The notes under the pieces were generated by a model. That model made no database searches and was not told the origin of the DNA. It worked only from the letters and a program-made list of their open reading frames with translations. The translations under genes and the position numbers were made by a program. Below, in pieces: positions 16,972-24,773 of a stretch of 64,000 nucleotides of DNA (positions within the stretch are counted from its first letter, which is position 1; every line of letters starts with the position of its first letter). Source of the stretch: QHXW01 sp963752965 (GTDB lineage: Bacteria > Acidobacteriota > Terriglobia > Bryobacterales > Bryobacteraceae); contig CAVWAJ010000006.1 of the NCBI GenBank assembly GCA_963752965.1, positions 76,526 to 140,525 on the forward strand, read 5' to 3'.

Positions 16972-17382
16972 GGGTGGGAGAGCCTGTCGGTGACAGCGGA
17001 GTAAAAAAAATTCTCTGAAGGGCTACTGAGATTCAGATTTCGGAAGTTACCCGCGGAGTTTCGGGATATTTCAATTCCGGAAGGCCCAAACAAGCCGAGT
17101 TGCGGGAAGTTTCAAACAGTTGCAAAGAGTTTCAGCAACGACTACAAAAAAGACCCCTAAAAACCGGTAGTGGAACATAAAGGATCGTCGGACGTTTTCG
17201 CTGGGCTTCTGACCTTACTCGCGTGCTTCATTCGACTTCCATGGCATGACAATGCCGTGCGCTGTCATGCTCTCTGTCCGACATCCAACTTTTTTTCAAA
17301 GAGCCTGTCACGAGGCGGCTCTCCCACCCCCTTTATAAGTGAGTGGGCTATTACGGCCTCGGTTCATATCAAGGAGAGCGAC
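16972..17382. other. Possible origin-of-transfer region
   Basis: No gene is supported. The left edge (16972-16996) and the reverse complement of about 17308-17328 share 'gggtgggagagcc' and 'gtgacag'. A 6-bp inverted repeat 'agagcc'/'ggctct' lies at 17300-17322, and motifs of the form GTTTC/ATTTC recur between 17034 and 17130. Its place just upstream of mobilization genes fits an oriT, but this is inference. Confidence 0.35.
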
Positions 17383-17793
17383 GTGCGGAAACGAACCATC
17401 CGGTTGCCTGAAGAACTTGTGGAGCAGATTCGGCAACAAGGCAAGAAACGGGGATTCACGACCGCGAGCGCATTCATGCGAGCGGCCATAGAAAGGGAAC
17501 TTGCAGGTCCCGAGACGACCAGTGATGGAACAGAAGAGCGCCTCGCCGCCACTGTTGACCGTCTCGCGGGCGAACTTCGTCGGTTAAGAACGGGCCAACA
17601 GGGGCTATTTGCGTTTCTGGACGCACTCACCAAGACCGTTCTGACATGCCTCCCGGAACCGTCAGGAGAGGGTCACGCGCAGGCGGTTGCCCGTGCCAAG
17701 GCCCGCTACGAACGATTCCTCAAAAGCGTCGGGTTGGGAATAGCTGGAGACACCCAGGCAGCACTCGATGAGCTGACAGGTCGCATTCAGTGA
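17383..17793 (+). CDS. Ribbon-helix-helix mobilization accessory protein
   Basis: The 136-residue protein begins 'RKRTIRLPEELVEQI', a beta strand and first helix of a ribbon-helix-helix DNA-binding domain, followed by 'FTTASAFMRAAIERE'. The rest is helical. GTG 17383 is preceded by a strong 'aaggag'. Its stop overlaps the GTG start of the relaxase gene (GTGA), as in mobC-relaxase pairs, so it probably binds the nearby transfer origin and recruits the relaxase. A longer frame from 17170 is open but lacks family-like sequence. Confidence 0.75.
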   Translation: MRKRTIRLPEELVEQIRQQGKKRGFTTASAFMRAAIERELAGPETTSDGTEERLAATVDRLAGELRRLRTGQQGLFAFLDALTKTVLTCLPEPSGEGHAQAVARAKARYERFLKSVGLGIAGDTQAALDELTGRIQ

Positions 17794-18416
17794 CCCGCGA
17801 CCCCAAGGAATTCCGCCTTTATCCCAGGAAGCCGCGGCAGCGGATAAGGGATGAGTCAAACTGGTCCATCGCTTTCAAGCGCGTCATGCACTACGCCCGC
17901 ATGTCACGGAAGAAACGTCGTGGGGCATCCGGGAGCACCAGACCGCGAAAGCGGTTCAACCAGCGTTGTGCCGTGCGCGTAATCTACTCGCGCAATAAGA
18001 CAGCGGGTCAGTGGCGCGCTCACGGCCGGTACATCATGCGCGAAAGCGCGAGGGGCCGCAGCAGCACCCCCACGGCATTCACGGGTGACAAGGAACTTGC
18101 AGATCTTTCCGTCACGCTCGGCACTTGGCAGAAGGCTGGCGACGAGCGGCTGTTCAAGCTCATCATTTCGCCGGAGTTCGGAGATCGCCTGGATTTGCAG
18201 AAGTTGACCCATGAGCTCATGCGACGCATGGAAAAGGATCTGCACACTCGGCTCGAGTGGGCAGCCGTGACACATTTCAACACGGAGCACCCTCACGTTC
18301 ATATCGCTCTGCGGGGAATTCGCGATAACGGTACGAGCTTGCAGATAAGCCGCGAATATATAAAGCACGGCATCCGCGCAGCCGCTGAGGACCTGTGCCC
18401 TGTCCATCGCCAATAA
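17790..18416 (+). CDS. MobP/VirD2-like relaxase, C-terminally truncated
   Basis: The 208 residues contain the relaxase motif III 'THFNTEHPHVHIALRG', in which the His cluster binds the metal that aids DNA nicking, and the 'LTHELMRRMEKDLHTRLEWA' lead-in typical of VirD2-like/DUF3363 relaxases. Complete members run to 600 or more residues. This one stops soon after 'AAAEDLC', so only the nuclease part remains. It is translationally coupled to the ribbon-helix-helix gene. It shows that the 12.8-18.4 kb region was once mobilizable. Confidence 0.8.
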   Translation: MTRDPKEFRLYPRKPRQRIRDESNWSIAFKRVMHYARMSRKKRRGASGSTRPRKRFNQRCAVRVIYSRNKTAGQWRAHGRYIMRESARGRSSTPTAFTGDKELADLSVTLGTWQKAGDERLFKLIISPEFGDRLDLQKLTHELMRRMEKDLHTRLEWAAVTHFNTEHPHVHIALRGIRDNGTSLQISREYIKHGIRAAAEDLCPVHRQ

Positions 18417-18929
18417 TGTGTCCGAACCTAAGGTCCTGTCGTGCCAGCAGGTTATGGGGAAGACCCGGCCCGGGCCCGGGATTTTGCGGATACTGTGTTA
18501 ACAATGTTACACGCGGCTGATTCATCTGATCAAGGCTGTGCTCGTCAATTAAAGAGCCGCGCATATGCTGGCAAACGAACAGTTTCGATTCGGTTTGATT
18601 ATTGGCGAACCACAGGCAGCGAAAACAGCGCCGTGTTCCTTACGGAGCATGCTGAGCTGGAATGTTCCGGTGCGGCACGTCCTGGTTGCAGTAGGCGACC
18701 AGGAGGATTTGTGCAGGACGAAATGTAATAGCAGTCCAGTACTCCTCTCGACCTCGATCAATGCGCCCATCCTGCTCCCGACGGAGGGTGGATACGATGC
18801 CGCCGTGGCTATCGCGGGCTTGGATGAGCAATGACATATTTCCCGGCAACGCATGCGTAGGTGCGCGCGCTCTGAACCGAAGCGCTCGATCGATTCGCTC
18901 AAGCAACAGCGCGTTCCCGCAATCCATCA
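18417..18929. other. Junction region without confident gene
   Basis: Short frames exist on both strands. On the minus strand an ATG overlaps the stop of hyfI, but its product has no recognisable family and no clear extent. About 45 bp near 18690-18745 recur, with an internal ~30-bp gap, at 61030-61115. I take this as the border between the decayed mobile element and the hydrogenase operon. Confidence 0.4.
18690..18745. repeat. Repeat shared with 61030-61115
   Basis: Two blocks, 'aggcgaccaggagga' and 'atttgtgcaggacgaaatgta', occur in the same order here and at 61.03-61.12 kb; the second site has about 30 extra bases between them. Each lies next to broken genes. The parent sequence is unknown. 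Confidence 0.7.
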
Positions 18930-19433
18930 TCAAGTCCTCCCTGCAAAGGCTGATCTTCCCTCAGCCAGATCCTCGAGCGTTTCCTGCTCCAGCCTCTCCT
19001 CCCCGACTTTCTTGGGCACCAGGCCCAACGCAAGGGCTACTCCGTAGATAATTGCCTCGGGTCGCGGCGGGCAGCCGGGGATGTAATAGTCAACTGGAAT
19101 CACTTTGTCCACACCGCCCAGAACACTGTAGGTATCGAACCAGCAGCCACCGCCGCAGGCGCAGGAACCGATCGCGAAGGTGAGTTTCGGATTCGGTACA
19201 GCATCCACCAGCCTCTTTAGCGCCGGAGCGACCTGAAGCGTTACCGGGCCGCACACTAATAGAACGTCGGCGTGCCGGGGAGATCCCACCAGCTTGATTC
19301 CGAAGCGTTCGACGTCATAGTACGGCGTGAGGACGTCAATGACCTCGATGTCGCACCCGTTACATGCCCCAATATTGGCATGGTAGACCCAAAGCGCCTT
19401 GCCAAAGGCCTTTTTGCAGAGAGCTTCAAACAC
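18930..19433 (-). CDS. hyfI: Group 4 [NiFe] hydrogenase small subunit (HyfI/NuoB-like)
   Basis: The 167-residue iron-sulfur subunit passes electrons to or from the nickel site. The proximal [4Fe-4S] ligands are visible in 'GACNGCDIEV', 'GSCACGGGCW' and 'YIPGCPPRP'. 'YDVERFGIKLVGSPRHADVL' is typical of group 4 enzymes. GTG 19433 is chosen because 'ggaggtg' lies just upstream; the open frame to 19556 has no family-like sequence. It is the last gene of the operon and pairs with HyfG. It is shorter than E. coli HyfI, lacking that protein's long C-terminal part. Confidence 0.9.
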   Translation of the reverse strand: MFEALCKKAFGKALWVYHANIGACNGCDIEVIDVLTPYYDVERFGIKLVGSPRHADVLLVCGPVTLQVAPALKRLVDAVPNPKLTFAIGSCACGGGCWFDTYSVLGGVDKVIPVDYYIPGCPPRPEAIIYGVALALGLVPKKVGEERLEQETLEDLAEGRSAFAGRT

Positions 19434-19461
19434 GGTGACACCTCCATGCAGATCCGAAGAA

Positions 19462-20964
19462 TCACCCGCCCAGAGTCGCCAGAACCGAGGCGGCTCGATC
19501 CAACAGGGGATAGGCGGCTTGAGGGTAGACGCCAAGCAACAGGCACAGCGCCCCAAGAGTTGCCATTGGCAGCCACATAACGGCCGGCGCTTCTTTCACC
19601 GCCAGTTCCGGGTGCGGCTCTCCCCAAAACACTCTGAATCCGGCTCGAACCATAACCGCCATCGTTAGAAAACTGGTCGCGACGGCTATGATAGCTGCCC
19701 ACCACAAGCCGGCCTTCGCGAGAGCAAGGTAGATCGTCAGCTTGCTCCAAAAACCGTTGAGCGGCGGCAAGCCGGCGATGGCGAGCGCTCCCAGGAGGAA
19801 ACAGCCGCTCGTGATGGGCATACGATGTCTGAGGCCGCCGAGCGCAGAAATTCTCCTTGCGCCCGTGGCATGAATTACAGCGCCCACGCACAGAAACAGC
19901 AGAGATTTGAACAGTGCATGGTTTACGAGATGATACAGACCGCCATAGCATCCCAGATATGTTCCCAGTCCCACTCCTGCTAGCACGTACCCCATCTGGC
20001 TCACGGAAGAGTAAGCGAGCAGACGCTTCAGGTCATCCTGGCTCAACGCCATCAAAACTCCGAACGCCATCGTGAAAACGCCCAGGGCCACGAGGAAGGT
20101 ACACACTTGGGGCCAGGAGGGGTAGAAGATACTCACGGTTCGCACCATGGCGTAAAGAGCCATCTTGATCATCACGCCAGACAGCAGCACGCTGATCGGC
20201 GTGGGAGCCTCGGCGTGCGCGTCCGGGAGCCAAGGATGAAAGGGCGCGATGCCGGCCTTCGTTCCGAAACCGATCACCAGAAACGCAATCGCCAGGGCCG
20301 CTGTGCCGCCCGGTATGAACGGAACCACTGTCCTCACCTCGCTGATGAGCAAGGCGTTGCCGCCGGTGAGTTGTTTCGTGGCAGCGGCGGCCGCGTAGAC
20401 CAGTACGCAGCCGAACAGAGCGAAGGTGATCCCAATCGTCAACAGCATCAGGTACTTGTAGCCTGCTTCCAACGCACGGCGGTCCCAGTAGAAGGCGACG
20501 AGGAGACCTGAGGTGAGGGTGGTGGCTTCGATCGCGACGTACAGCATCACCACGTTATTCGTAACGCAGCCCCACAGCATGGTTCCGAAGAACCACAGCA
20601 ATAGCCCATAAAAGACGCGCATGCGACGCGCCGCGGCGTCTTGACCAACGCGTTGAATAAGCCCCTCCAGGCGCAGGTACCGTAAGGAGTACACCGATGC
20701 CAGCAGCGCGACAACGCCAATCACGAGTACCATCAGCGCACTCAAAGCGTCGACTCGCAGCTCGTTACTCCACGCCGTCAACACCACTCCGCCCACCGCC
20801 TTGTAGGCCATCCATGCGCCCATGGCCATGACCAGGGCCGCAGTCAGAATTGGCAGACCTTGCTGAACCCGGCGATCGATTCGTTTCCAAAATAACACCG
20901 GCGCTCCGGCCGCTAGCGGCAGCAGAAACGTAACGGCGGGCATCATCGACGTCTCTGTCACCAT
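19462..20964 (-). CDS. hyfF: HyfF-like proton-translocating antiporter subunit
   Basis: A ~500-residue membrane protein with about 14 transmembrane helices, of the NuoL/M/N-Mrp family. Key charged residues of the ion path are seen: Glu in 'YVAIEATTLTS', Lys in 'FGTKAGIAPFHPWLPDAHAE' and the later Lys in 'SQDDLKRLLAYSSVSQMG'. It belongs to the membrane arm of the hydrogenase. It lies 28 bp upstream of hyfI and 45 bp after hyfE. Confidence 0.88.
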   Translation of the reverse strand: MVTETSMMPAVTFLLPLAAGAPVLFWKRIDRRVQQGLPILTAALVMAMGAWMAYKAVGGVVLTAWSNELRVDALSALMVLVIGVVALLASVYSLRYLRLEGLIQRVGQDAAARRMRVFYGLLLWFFGTMLWGCVTNNVVMLYVAIEATTLTSGLLVAFYWDRRALEAGYKYLMLLTIGITFALFGCVLVYAAAAATKQLTGGNALLISEVRTVVPFIPGGTAALAIAFLVIGFGTKAGIAPFHPWLPDAHAEAPTPISVLLSGVMIKMALYAMVRTVSIFYPSWPQVCTFLVALGVFTMAFGVLMALSQDDLKRLLAYSSVSQMGYVLAGVGLGTYLGCYGGLYHLVNHALFKSLLFLCVGAVIHATGARRISALGGLRHRMPITSGCFLLGALAIAGLPPLNGFWSKLTIYLALAKAGLWWAAIIAVATSFLTMAVMVRAGFRVFWGEPHPELAVKEAPAVMWLPMATLGALCLLLGVYPQAAYPLLDRAASVLATLGG

Positions 20965-21009
20965 CCGCGCCTCCCTAATCCTTCCTCTGCACAGAATCTC
21001 CGATCCGGG

Positions 21010-21684
21010 CTACCGCCTCAGTTCGCGCAACCGGAACGTATCCGTCGTTCCGAACTCCTGTCGAACCCCGCCGATCACGTACAAGAGCAGAAACACTGTC
21101 ACCACGACCTCGGTGGCGACGCCGAACAACGCGGTTTCCGGCAATTCTGGAGCCAAGCTCACCAAGCTCAGGTGAACGGCGTTCTCGAGCAGGCAGAGCC
21201 CAATCACGGTCTTGAACGCGTCCCGCCGCGTCAGCACGGCGTACAGACCAAGGGCAAACACCGTGGACGCCACAGCCAGATTCGTGCGGTACACGTCGAG
21301 TTGCGCCATGCCGGTCAGCGCTAGAAATGTGATCTGCCCATGGGTGAGTTCGAAGAACCCCCACATGAGCGAGCACGCGACGATAACCGAGGGGCCGAAC
21401 CCTATCACAGGCTTCAACTCCCGATCGTCGATTCCGCGCAGGGACCGGAACAGGAACCAGGGCGTGAGAATGGCCTTGGTGACCAGCGCGACGCCGGCCC
21501 ACCAGTACAGGGCCGGATTAGCCGCGCCAAATGCCACGAGCAGACTTACCATCAGGAGCGCCTGGCATAGGTAGGCGACTGCTGAGAGCCTGAGACGCCG
21601 CATCTCCACCGCCGCCACCGAGGTGATCACCATGGTCAGGCTCAGTGTCTCGATCAAGTTTGCGTGAACCACGGATGGATTCAT
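21010..21684 (-). CDS. hyfE: HyfE-like membrane subunit (NuoK-related)
   Basis: The 224-residue protein has about six to seven hydrophobic helices and resembles HyfE, whose C-terminal half is NuoK-like ('LGLYAVLTRRDAFKTVIGL', 'ENAVHLSLV' with the conserved membrane Glu). ATG 21684 overlaps the stop of the HyfH gene (ATGA), so the two are coupled; a longer frame upstream is only the shadow of HyfH. Length agrees with E. coli HyfE. It forms part of the proton channel. Confidence 0.88.
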   Translation of the reverse strand: MNPSVVHANLIETLSLTMVITSVAAVEMRRLRLSAVAYLCQALLMVSLLVAFGAANPALYWWAGVALVTKAILTPWFLFRSLRGIDDRELKPVIGFGPSVIVACSLMWGFFELTHGQITFLALTGMAQLDVYRTNLAVASTVFALGLYAVLTRRDAFKTVIGLCLLENAVHLSLVSLAPELPETALFGVATEVVVTVFLLLYVIGGVRQEFGTTDTFRLRELRR

Positions 21685-22133
21685 GCCCGTCCCCCATCCA
21701 GGCCATTCCGAAAGCCTGTCTTCATCATCCGGTCCAGCGGCGTGAGGGGGTGAAAACACCGGCCGCACCGTTGGCACGGCCCCATGAAAACTTCCAGCCT
21801 GATGTACATGTCCTTCGGATTGTTCGTGGACGTTTCGAACTGCTGGGTCAGTCGAATCGCTCCCTCCGAGCAGACTTCCTCGCACCGGGCGCAATACGTG
21901 CACCTGGACCAGAAGAACTCCATCAGGCGCTGATTCTGCTCCGTGTCCGAGATGACGATCACGCCGGCGGGGCAAACATTCGCGCAGCCGCCGCAGCCGA
22001 AGCATAGATCCGGATCGACCGTGATCTTGCCGCGAAAGCCCGGCTTCGGCTCCATCGGGATTAGTGGGTACTCGAGCGTAACGCGCCCCGCCTTCAAACA
22101 GATCAGCGCCTCGCGTACCTTGCTCAACAACAC
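21681..22133 (-). CDS. hyfH: HyfH-like 2x[4Fe-4S] electron-transfer subunit (NuoI-related)
   Basis: The 150-residue polyferredoxin has two classical motifs, 'CFGCGGCANVCPAGV' and 'CTYCARCEEVCSEGA', giving two [4Fe-4S] clusters, and an additional 'CQRCGRC' near the C-terminus. It links the catalytic dimer with soluble partners. Its gene starts 9 bp after hyfC and overlaps hyfE. Confidence 0.9.
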   Translation of the reverse strand: MLLSKVREALICLKAGRVTLEYPLIPMEPKPGFRGKITVDPDLCFGCGGCANVCPAGVIVISDTEQNQRLMEFFWSRCTYCARCEEVCSEGAIRLTQQFETSTNNPKDMYIRLEVFMGPCQRCGRCFHPLTPLDRMMKTGFRNGLDGGRA

Positions 22134-22142
22134 CGGAACCTC

Positions 22143-23060
22143 CTATTTCCCAATCACCGCAAACGCCAATGCGGACAAAGACACTAACCCCACGCGCACG
22201 AAATAGCCCATGGCCTGATCAATGCGCAATCTTGGATTCACGACGTCAATAACCGCGACGAGCAGAAGTGCTACGAGCGCCTTGATGCTGCTGATCAGCA
22301 GATCAAGCGGTAGTGCTCCGAAACGCGGCCACGGCAGGAAGACTTCGACCAGCAGAAAGGCAAGGACAAGCTGCTTCGCCCACATGGCCCACCGTAGAAA
22401 CGCGAGCCGCGGACCGCTTTGCTCCACCAGCGGACCGCCCATGATTTCCTGATCGGCCTCTGCAATGTCGAACGGAAGCTTGCCGGCTTGCGCTTGCAGC
22501 GCGAGGAAGAAGGTGAGACCGGCGATCGCCATGCTGATGCTGGGTCCGTTCTGCGCCTGGAAAGCCGCCATGCTGCCCAAGGCCAGGCTCCTTGCCTTAA
22601 ACGCACCCACAGTGAGCGCAATCGCCAGGATCGGTTCGACAGACAGTGCCATCATCATTTCGCGTGAGCTGCCGACGTACGCGTATGGACTGCCGCTGGC
22701 GAACCCGCACAACATAATCAGAACAGCGCTCATAGCCGCGACGTAGAGCACCACGATCATGTCCCCGGCGAAGGACAGCGGCGCGGCGGCTCCCATCGGT
22801 GTCAATGTCGCGAGAAGCAGCAGCGATCCGAGCGTCAACGACGGCAGGATGGCGTAAGCCGCTCCGCCCGCGCTGCGCAGATCTTCCTTGCCTAGCAATT
22901 TCAGAAGATCCCAATAAGGCTGCGTAATCGGAGGCCCGATCCGGGAGTGGATCGCGGCCCGCACCTTGCGCAGGATGCCCTCGTAGAGCGGCGATAGGAG
23001 CAGAGCGATCGACACGTTCAGCAGGCACGGCAGCAGCGCTTTAGCCAACCCATGCGTCAT
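22143..23060 (-). CDS. hyfC: HyfC-like membrane anchor subunit (NuoH-related)
   Basis: The 305-residue integral membrane protein has about eight helices and the NuoH-type quinone-cavity-like motifs 'HSRIGPPITQPYWDLLKLLGKE' in part and 'LPFDIAEADQEI' (conserved acidic loop). It fixes the hydrogenase dimer to the membrane and couples it to the antiporter subunits. The start overlaps the stop of hyfG (ATGA). Confidence 0.9.
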   Translation of the reverse strand: MTHGLAKALLPCLLNVSIALLLSPLYEGILRKVRAAIHSRIGPPITQPYWDLLKLLGKEDLRSAGGAAYAILPSLTLGSLLLLATLTPMGAAAPLSFAGDMIVVLYVAAMSAVLIMLCGFASGSPYAYVGSSREMMMALSVEPILAIALTVGAFKARSLALGSMAAFQAQNGPSISMAIAGLTFFLALQAQAGKLPFDIAEADQEIMGGPLVEQSGPRLAFLRWAMWAKQLVLAFLLVEVFLPWPRFGALPLDLLISSIKALVALLLVAVIDVVNPRLRIDQAMGYFVRVGLVSLSALAFAVIGK

Positions 23061-24763
23061 CGGACGCCTCCATGGGGACCTTTGCCTCTGGACATCTCAA
23101 GCAGCTCGGCGCTGGAGTACGTCCGCACCGTCCTGGTCCGCCGATCGACCGTCTCCAGGCGCTCGGTGCACGAAAAGCACGGGTCCAGACTTCCCAGGGT
23201 GATCGGCACGTCTGCGATTGTTCCATGCATGACCGCAGCCGGCAGAGCCTGCAGGTTTGCATAGGTTGGAGCCCGTACCCTCCATCGGTAAGGGCGGTTG
23301 TCGCCGCCCGTCATAACGAAGTGAACAGCCTCGCCCCGCGGCGCCTCCACCACCGAAACGCCCACTTTGCCTGGCGGAATTTCCTCCTTGGTCTCCGCGC
23401 AGATCGGGCCCTCGGGGATTTTAGATAACGCCTCGCGCACGAGCCGGATGGATTCGACCAGCTCTCCCACGCGGACCACGACGCGGGCCCACGTATCGCC
23501 GGCCTCCTGAGTGACAATCCGGGGGCGAACTTCGTCGTACGCCGCGTACGGATGATCGATCCTTGCATCGATCGCTACTCCCGAGGCCCTCGCCGGCGGG
23601 CCAACAACGCACACGCTCCTGGCGCTTTCCTTCGTCAACACGCCAACTGTCTCGGTTCTTGCGCGCAACACGCCGTCCCCGAGAATCGCGTCGCGAACGG
23701 CGATTACCTCCTTCTCCACGTCCGCGAGAGTCTTCAGAAGCTGCGGGTGCGTGTCGTTTGGAAGGTCGCGTCTCAAGCCGCCCACCGTATTCATCCCGTA
23801 GGCCTTGCGGTTGCCGGAAATCGCTTCGCAAAGCCACATCACCGGTTCGCGAATTCGCCAGGTCTGCATCAACACTGTCTCGAAGCCGATGATGTGCCCG
23901 GCGATCCCCAGCCAGAGCAGGTGCGAATGGATTCGCTCCAGTTCCAGCATGATAGTCCTGATATACCTGGCCCTTCGCGGAGCCTCGATACCAGCGGCCT
24001 TCTCCACCGCCTGGCAATAGCACGTCGAATGGATGAAGCCGCAGATCCCGCAGATTCTCTCGGCCAGGAAAGGGATCTGGCCGTACGTCAGAGCGCTGTC
24101 GCCGAGTTTTTCGATCCCGCGGTGGTTATAGAAGAGACGGTTATCGCAGCCGACAATTGTCTCGCCCTCAACGAACAGGCGCCAGTAGGCAGGCTCTTCC
24201 AAAACCGGGAAGAAAGGCCCCATCGGCAATACGGTGGCGCCGGCAGGAGCTTCGCGCATTACCGGCCGGAGATTCTTGGCCTGGGGAGGATGGAAGTTGT
24301 AGGGGAAATCTCTTCGCAACGGATAGACGCCTTCGGGCCACTCATCCGGCAGCAGCAAACGGCGCGGATCGGGATGGCCTTCCGGACGGACGCCGACGGC
24401 ATCCTGGAACTCGCGCTCCGCCCAGTCCGCGCCCGGCACCACTGGAGTGATCGAGTCAATCCGCGGGTCGTCTTCCGGAATCGACGATTCCACCAGCACG
24501 TATAACTGCGCCCGATCAAAAGAGAAAACATGTAAGATGCCGAAAGTTCCGCTGAGAGGCCTTTTATCAGTTCCCACCGAAATCAGAAAGCGCGCGTGCA
24601 ACTGGTTGAAGAGCCCGTCCGCTACGCTTCGCATCGCCTTCCTCTCGACGATGAAATGAAGCGTATCGGGGTTCGGGCGGGTAACTGAAATCTGAGAGCC
24701 ATTGCTGCGCGCCGCTATCAGCTCGTGTACCGCCGCCAAAGTCCACTCATATTCCTTAGTCAT
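23057..24763 (-). CDS. hyfG: Group 4 [NiFe] hydrogenase large subunit with fused NuoC domain (HyfG/HycE-like)
   Basis: The 568-residue catalytic subunit combines an N-terminal NuoC-like domain (about 1-160) with a NuoD/hydrogenase domain. Both nickel-binding cysteine pairs are intact: C238/C241 in 'ERICGICGF' and C529/C532 in 'DPCFSCTER'. It is therefore a real hydrogenase, not an Ehr-type relative lacking the ligands. About 36 residues follow the last pair, a tail of the kind removed by a maturation protease, and such a protease is encoded at 28233. Length agrees with HycE/HyfG of E. coli. A 10-bp gap with 'gaggg' separates it from hyfB. Confidence 0.93.
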   Translation of the reverse strand: MTKEYEWTLAAVHELIAARSNGSQISVTRPNPDTLHFIVERKAMRSVADGLFNQLHARFLISVGTDKRPLSGTFGILHVFSFDRAQLYVLVESSIPEDDPRIDSITPVVPGADWAEREFQDAVGVRPEGHPDPRRLLLPDEWPEGVYPLRRDFPYNFHPPQAKNLRPVMREAPAGATVLPMGPFFPVLEEPAYWRLFVEGETIVGCDNRLFYNHRGIEKLGDSALTYGQIPFLAERICGICGFIHSTCYCQAVEKAAGIEAPRRARYIRTIMLELERIHSHLLWLGIAGHIIGFETVLMQTWRIREPVMWLCEAISGNRKAYGMNTVGGLRRDLPNDTHPQLLKTLADVEKEVIAVRDAILGDGVLRARTETVGVLTKESARSVCVVGPPARASGVAIDARIDHPYAAYDEVRPRIVTQEAGDTWARVVVRVGELVESIRLVREALSKIPEGPICAETKEEIPPGKVGVSVVEAPRGEAVHFVMTGGDNRPYRWRVRAPTYANLQALPAAVMHGTIADVPITLGSLDPCFSCTERLETVDRRTRTVRTYSSAELLEMSRGKGPHGGVR

Positions 24764-24773
24764 CCCGATACCC

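Noticed and set aside
17170..17382. N-terminal extension of the ribbon-helix-helix protein
   Set aside because: The extension has no domain-like sequence and overlaps the palindromic region; GTG 17383 has a strong ribosome site.
23057..24763. Ehr-type (non-hydrogenase) complex
   Set aside because: Both CxxC pairs that bind the nickel-iron site are present, so a true hydrogenase is the better reading.
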